NCBI GenBank assembly: GCA_015501075.1
Contig: JADNYJ010000896.1
Coordinates: 1 to 10,162, forward strand
DNA length: 10,162 bases
Source of the DNA: Gymnopilus junonius
Taxonomy: Eukaryota > Basidiomycota > Agaricomycetes > Agaricales > Galerinaceae
Direction: 5' to 3'
In this document: piece by piece, positions 6,350 through 10,162 of the stretch
Layout: each line of letters begins with the position of its first letter
Numbering within the stretch: the first letter of the stretch is position 1
The notes under the pieces: generated by a model
Database searches by the model: none
Told to the model about the DNA's origin: nothing
The model's input: the letters and a program-made list of their open reading frames with translations, nothing else
Translations under genes and position numbers: made by a program

Positions 6350-7475
6350 GTACGAGACTACAAATTTGAGGCCGATTTTTGGGATTTTCGCGGACATAAT
6401 GGGTCACTGGTCACCGCGGCCTGTCTAGATCCAGATAACTGGTGGAGTCAGAAAACTAGGCGTGAGGAGAATTTCCAAGACTTACGAGACTCGCACCTTT
6501 GAAACTGCGAAACTTCTGATAGACCATGGACCGCAAGTTGCCTTTGCCTTTGTCTCTCGATTCCCTGTCCACCCAGAATATCTGTTTCTTCCCAGGTAGG
6601 TATGTAGGTAGATAACCGGCAAGTTAACGTTAGAAGCTAGGTCATGAATTTAGAATTCTGCCAGGCAGACTGTGTTGACCATCCCTGATCATGAGTACTT
6701 TATTGCCTCCTGGCCACATGTGCACACCCTTTCAGCTGAGTCATCAAAACCCTCTGATACTGCCCATCCACACGAGTTAGAGCCTAATTCATCATCGAAG
6801 ACAATACTCAGGCTTTATATCCCCTTGTCTTTAAGTATTGCGAAACACCACTAAGGTAGCACTGCCTTTATCTGCTCAGTCCTCTTGACAAAAACTGAAC
6901 AGCACACCGTAGCCTTGGAATGGGTTCATCTCTTTGGAAGTCCTCTGAATCCACTGCCGGGCGCCTGTTTCAACGTATGATGTCATTCAATTTGATCATC
7001 ATAGTAATGTCCATAATTAATTATAATTCTTTCGGGTCTACACCCAGATAGAACAACGTGGCTGCTGCACCTCGCATAAATGTTCTATATGCCACGGGTC
7101 CATGTACAGAACACTTCTATTCATGATCAGTCATTCCAAGTATACTGTCTCGTGTGTACACATCAGCCTCTTTGATGTTCAGTCGTTCCAAGTCTTGGAA
7201 GTGGCGAACATTTTGACTGCTGCACACCAGTACTCCTATTTGAGATTTCTAGTTCCACCATCTCAAAACCACCACCATCCCAACTGCTCGATCAGATGAG
7301 GTTATGGAGGACAACTCGACTGTGGGATTGTCTGCTAATGTTCTGTGCCAGAGCAACTGGAGTGGATGTTGGGCCATTCCATTCTGCCACTGTGCTGCAT
7401 GTTGGCCCTTGGAGCAATCGGGAAGAAGTTGGTCTCAAGGGCCATTCCCTCAATGTTTTGTGCTCGGTGAATTGA
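6350..7475. other. Long stretch without a recognisable gene
   Basis: No supported gene on either strand. It contains GGTCAC direct repeats at about 6402-6415, a GTAG-rich microsatellite patch at about 6596-6615, the 12-bp palindrome ATAATTAATTAT near 7014-7025, and two similar 18-mers (TGATCAGTCATTCCAAGT near 7123, TGTTCAGTCGTTCCAAGT near 7176). From about 7300 to 7500 GGCCATTCC recurs three times. The last part may be the badly decayed 5' portion of the reverse transcriptase element, but I cannot read RT motifs in it. Confidence 0.5.
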
Positions 7476-8072
7476 TTGGAAGCTGGTCCTAATGGCCATT
7501 CCATCATTTTTTCGAGTTTGCACCACAAGGGTATTTGGGCAATCAGAGTACATCTTCTTACAGGTGATAATTCATCACTGGGTTTTTGGAACATTTATTT
7601 TTCAGATCTACGGATTCCAGATGACCCAGACGACCTTGTTCTTGGTGGAATTTATATCAGCCATGTTGAACAAGCCGATGACATTGCTCTATGATCTATC
7701 ACAATTGAAGGCTTACAAAGGAAAGTAAACCACTTCATGCAATGGTGTGCCTGAAACTCGATGCTCATCAGTGCATTGAAATCCAAATGGATGGCATTCA
7801 CATGTTGTTCTTTTGTGGATTCCGATTTAATGATCAATGGGAGTCCTATTGAACGAGTCACATATTACAAGTATATTGGAGTGAATTTCATATCTGATAC
7901 AAAGCATATGTTTTCCAAACCCTACGAGGTCAAAGCGTCAAAGGCTTGTTCAGCTGCTCATGTCTGTTTTGCGATGGAATTGCATATTGGAACTCTTTTG
8001 CTGCAGGATGCAAAAACACTCTACATGGCAAGAGTCAATCTACATCTCATATTAGTGGTTATAATTTGACAT
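7476..8072 (+). pseudogene. Reverse transcriptase fragment of a LINE-type (non-LTR) retrotransposon
   Basis: One plus-strand frame carries RT palm motifs in order: a motif-B-like block LLTGDNSSLGFWNIYFSD; motif C as EQADDIAL with the catalytic-type ADD at 7674-7682; a motif-D-like block GLQRKVNHFMQWC; SALKSKWMAF; and motif-E-like YYKYIGVNF. Thumb-like sequence SKACSAAHVCFAMELHIGT and TLYMARVNLHLI follows. Two in-frame TGA codons interrupt it (7692-7694 and 7752-7754; the second sits where related proteins have Arg, so CGA to TGA). The fragment starts inside the domain, with no motif A seen, and loses its frame near 8063. No endonuclease, RNase H or poly-A tail was found, so it is a dead, truncated copy. 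Confidence 0.75.
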
Positions 8073-8129
8073 GCATAGTTTGTCTGCAAAATGGTTGGTT
8101 AGGACGGAATTCCACATTGAACAGGTAGA

Positions 8130-8259
8130 CTGGTAGTGGGCTATGCCCCTTGCCAGCCCTACTGCATCATTAAATATCAGACAATCAAAGTACAGTGCTT
8201 CAAGATCACTAGAATAAAATTCAAGATGGAAAATAACAAAACATCAGCATCCTAATTCT
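8130..8259. other. Spacer after the RT fragment
   Basis: No gene is seen. AGTGGGCT (8134-8141) and AGCCCTACT (about 8152-8160) form an imperfect hairpin with one bulge. The rest is A-rich but has no clear poly-A tail or target-site duplication for the retrotransposon fragment. Confidence 0.4.
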
Positions 8260-9332
8260 CTAGCCATCAAAGTTATTGATGATTTCTTCAGCAATCCTAT
8301 TCAGCCGGAGTGAAGCTCGACGCATGTCACCAGCAGCTTTCAAACGTTTTCCCCAGACCTTCTGAGAGAATGGCCAAGAAGGCTTAGTGTGTGGGTGCTC
8401 TGCTGAATTTACTTCTGACACAGGCTGTGCAACAGATCTAGGAACACGAGAGGGTAACTCTACTGTGTTGTGCTTGATGGAGCGGAACCAATTCTCCGAA
8501 AATTCAGTCCATTCACCATAATCATAACCCGACCCATCAAAAGTATCAGGCAGTGGGAACCATGAACGTTTTGCAATCTGGTCACCATTTCCTAGAAGAT
8601 TTTTTTGGGAAAAGAGCAATCAAGACCACAAATTAACAATGTAAACATATCTAAATAAATAGGAAACTTACCAGTCAGACAGTGATATATGCCACAAAGC
8701 TGCTCAACTTCTGTTTCTGTGAGATCATCATCCATATATTCCAAGCCAGTCTTCAAATCTTTGGCAAGCAAAAATTCAGCACAGTTGGGCGACCATCCTG
8801 ATGGTCCATTGAGAATTGAACTCCAGCTGACATGTTGCATAGCAAGCCTCCACATTATTCCGCCACTCATTAGTGCAATCCGACCACGACGATTGGTATG
8901 GAGAAATTCAAAGCTATGGTGTTCAAACATGTTGAAGTCGTCAGCTGCAAAGACATGTTCCGCACTCCTACTGACTAATGTGATTGATGAATTTGAAGTT
9001 CTGTAGGGGGCCCGCGTCAGGGTCGTTGATAGCTGCATAGTACGAAATGGAATTCCGTGTTCCACAAAGTAAATGACCAGATCATTCTCAGTGTAATTGG
9101 AATCCAGCCGACAAACAAGCAAAGCGTGTGCAGGCGAAGTGACCGTAAACATCCACTGTGCCACTCTTCTAGCTCCGAAGTCAAACATATACCAGGTTTT
9201 GGTGGATTTCTTCCCTTTCGTGCCAATCGATATTTTGTGAAGGGAAGACAACCGGGAATTTAGGGTAATTGTTGCTCGATGTTCTCGGCTGAGATCCCAC
9301 TCATCTTGCGAGATAAGTCCAACTGATGCCAA
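8260..9332 (-). CDS. 3' exons of the same family protein (9332-8672 and 8591-8260)
   Basis: This is the longest undamaged part. Exon A includes TWYMFDFGARRVAQWMF, the histidine-bearing FEHHSFEFLHTNRRGRIALM, SGGIMWRLAMQHVSW with SILNGPSGWSPN, and MDDDLTETEVEQLCGIYHCL. Exon B reads GNGDQIAKRSWFPLPDTF, GSGYDYGEWTEFSENWF and a basic tail (QKVWGKRLKAAGDMRRASLR) to TAG at 8260-8262. The joined frame is phase 1 (G plus GA gives Gly). The Met at 9332 is internal: the frame continues upstream to LTRLA and DTIKAAFDF, so it is not the true start. Function unknown; the order of motifs is what identifies the family. Confidence 0.65.
8592..8671 (-). other. Intron in the uncharacterised family gene (80 nt)
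   Basis: On the minus strand it starts GTAAGT (8671-8666), has a pyrimidine-rich run before the 3' end and ends CTTCTAG at 8592. Splicing joins YHCLTG to GNGDQIAKRSW and bridges two frames that otherwise stop or start inside the intron. Confidence 0.8.
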
Positions 9333-10162
9333 CCTAGTCAGAAAATCAAAGGCTGCTTTGATGGTGTCCAGCCCAAATACGGCACTTTCCCGCTTCTCGC
9401 CAGGTGATACCCAAAATCTTCAAAAAGTTTTTTTTGGCTCCTGATTTCCATGATCCTGGAAGAAGGCTCCAAAGGCAGGGGGCCTGTATAGCCATATCGA
9501 AGATGACAAATTTCTAAAATATTAAATTCAAAGTTACTAATATGAACGGTGTCGACAGGAGGCAGTTCCCTGGGCTTGAGGGGAGGTGGATTCTGCATGT
9601 CTTCCTGATCATCATCACAATCCAGTGAAATTCTGTCGTCCTCATCAGGATCAATTGCATGATCATTTGAATAATGTTGCCACTGGTCCGAGACCAAGCC
9701 TTCTGGTGCACGATTTCCAGTTGCTTGATCATCGCTTTCTGTATGCTCTGCTTGGGCTTGAGCATCATGCAAATACCAATCATTGTCGGAGTCGGAGTCG
9801 TCGTTGTCAAAACCAAAGCCGCCTAGACCAGACTCTTCATCAAACTCTTCGCAACAGTGGAACTTGTCGAAGAAGGAATCATAATGCACTTGTCCTTTAG
9901 TGAGGTGCTGAAAAACATCCTGATGAGATGTCTTATAGATTGGCCGCCGCTCTAATACATTATGGTCATTTCTAAGCCATTCAAAAACCTTCCCATTGGT
10001 ATATGGCGGATTCGCCAGTTTTTGCAAGCGGATTGACGTTCTTCGTCACTTTCTATAGCCTCTTTTTGTTTATTAATCGATGCCCGCAGGGCGAAGAATT
10101 CGCGCCACGTCACCGGCGGGACTATAGCTAGCAGGGCAGTTTGTCTTTGGTTCCTGAGATTC

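Larger units (their letters stand above)
8260..10162 (-). pseudogene. Uncharacterised Agaricomycete repeat-family protein, decayed, 5' end beyond the window
   Basis: Three frames make one protein. 10161 to about 10020 reads VTWREFFALRASINKQKEAIE and is open to the window edge. About 10024-9340 reads PPYTNGKVFEW, YDSFFDKFHCCEEF, an Asp/Glu-rich low-complexity stretch, and FNILEICHLRYGYTGPLP. About 9364-8260 reads DTIKAAFDFLTRLASVGLIS to the end. Each change of frame fits one missing base, at CAAAAAC near 10020 and at CTGGACACC near 9367. I recognise the layout (REFF start, CCEEF, GGIMWRLAM ... GPSG, DDDLTETEVEQLCG, SWFPL ... YGEWTE) as an expanded but functionally unknown Agaricomycete family; no enzyme motif is evident. 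The upstream Met is outside the window. Confidence 0.65.

Noticed and set aside
1208..6405. Direct similarity GATTTTGCGGA (about 1226) and GATTTTCGCGGA (about 6384) as long terminal repeats
   Set aside because: The match is about a dozen bases and does not extend; there is no LTR structure, primer site or polymerase gene between them.
9586..9900. A 104-codon plus-strand ORF rich in His and Asn
   Set aside because: It is the reverse reading of the acidic low-complexity stretch of the minus-strand gene.
10132..10140. A third AGGGCAGT-like copy near the right edge
   Set aside because: It lies within coding sequence of the family gene and the similarity stops after eight or nine bases; likely chance.
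1..10162. tRNA, rRNA or CRISPR array
   Set aside because: No T-loop-like GGTTCRANNCC with a matching stem, no rRNA-like conserved block and no regularly spaced repeats were found by eye on either strand.

Overview
The window looks like nuclear DNA from a mushroom-forming basidiomycete (Agaricomycetes). It has short spliceosomal introns of 49, 50 and 80 nt with fungal splice signals. It also holds a DUF6589-type protein, a RecQ-like helicase, a repeat-family protein and a non-LTR reverse transcriptase, which together match expanded Agaricomycete families. No bacterial operon, tRNA, rRNA or CRISPR signal was seen. These family assignments come from recalled motifs, not from a database search.

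Layout: 1-1317 is non-coding; it contains an inverted-repeat pair (347-390 and 1074-1117, weaker to about 425 and 1045) that brackets about 770 bp. 1679-3867 (+) is a decayed DUF6589 gene with one 49-nt intron and a long intact 3' ORF (2463-3737). 3873-6116 (-) is a RecQ-like DEAH helicase with one 50-nt intron and complete helicase motifs, but a premature TGA in its N-terminal tail and a displaced C-terminus. These two genes converge and their last stop codons are 5 nt apart. 6234-7475 holds no recognisable gene. 7476-8072 (+) is a fragment of a LINE-type reverse transcriptase. 8260-10162 (-) is a decayed member of an uncharacterised Agaricomycete family whose 5' end runs off the right edge.

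Main proposal: the DUF6589/helicase pair is bracketed by diverged inverted repeats (1334-1381 against 6327-6280, 34 of 48 positions identical without gaps, by hand count). Each arm has a perfect 10-11 bp hairpin at its outer side. The DUF6589 ORF has conserved-looking D, D and E residues spaced as in an RNase H-fold DDE transposase. Together this suggests a decayed DNA transposon of about 5 kb that paired a DUF6589 transposase with a RecQ-like helicase. I know of no described element with that gene pair; this is inference.

All protein-coding features carry lesions. Most in-frame stops can be explained by a single C-to-T change on the coding strand (CGA to TGA, CAA to TAA), which suggests deamination or RIP-like mutation of repeats. 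The frameshifts often sit in or beside homopolymer runs, so assembly error must be excluded for those.
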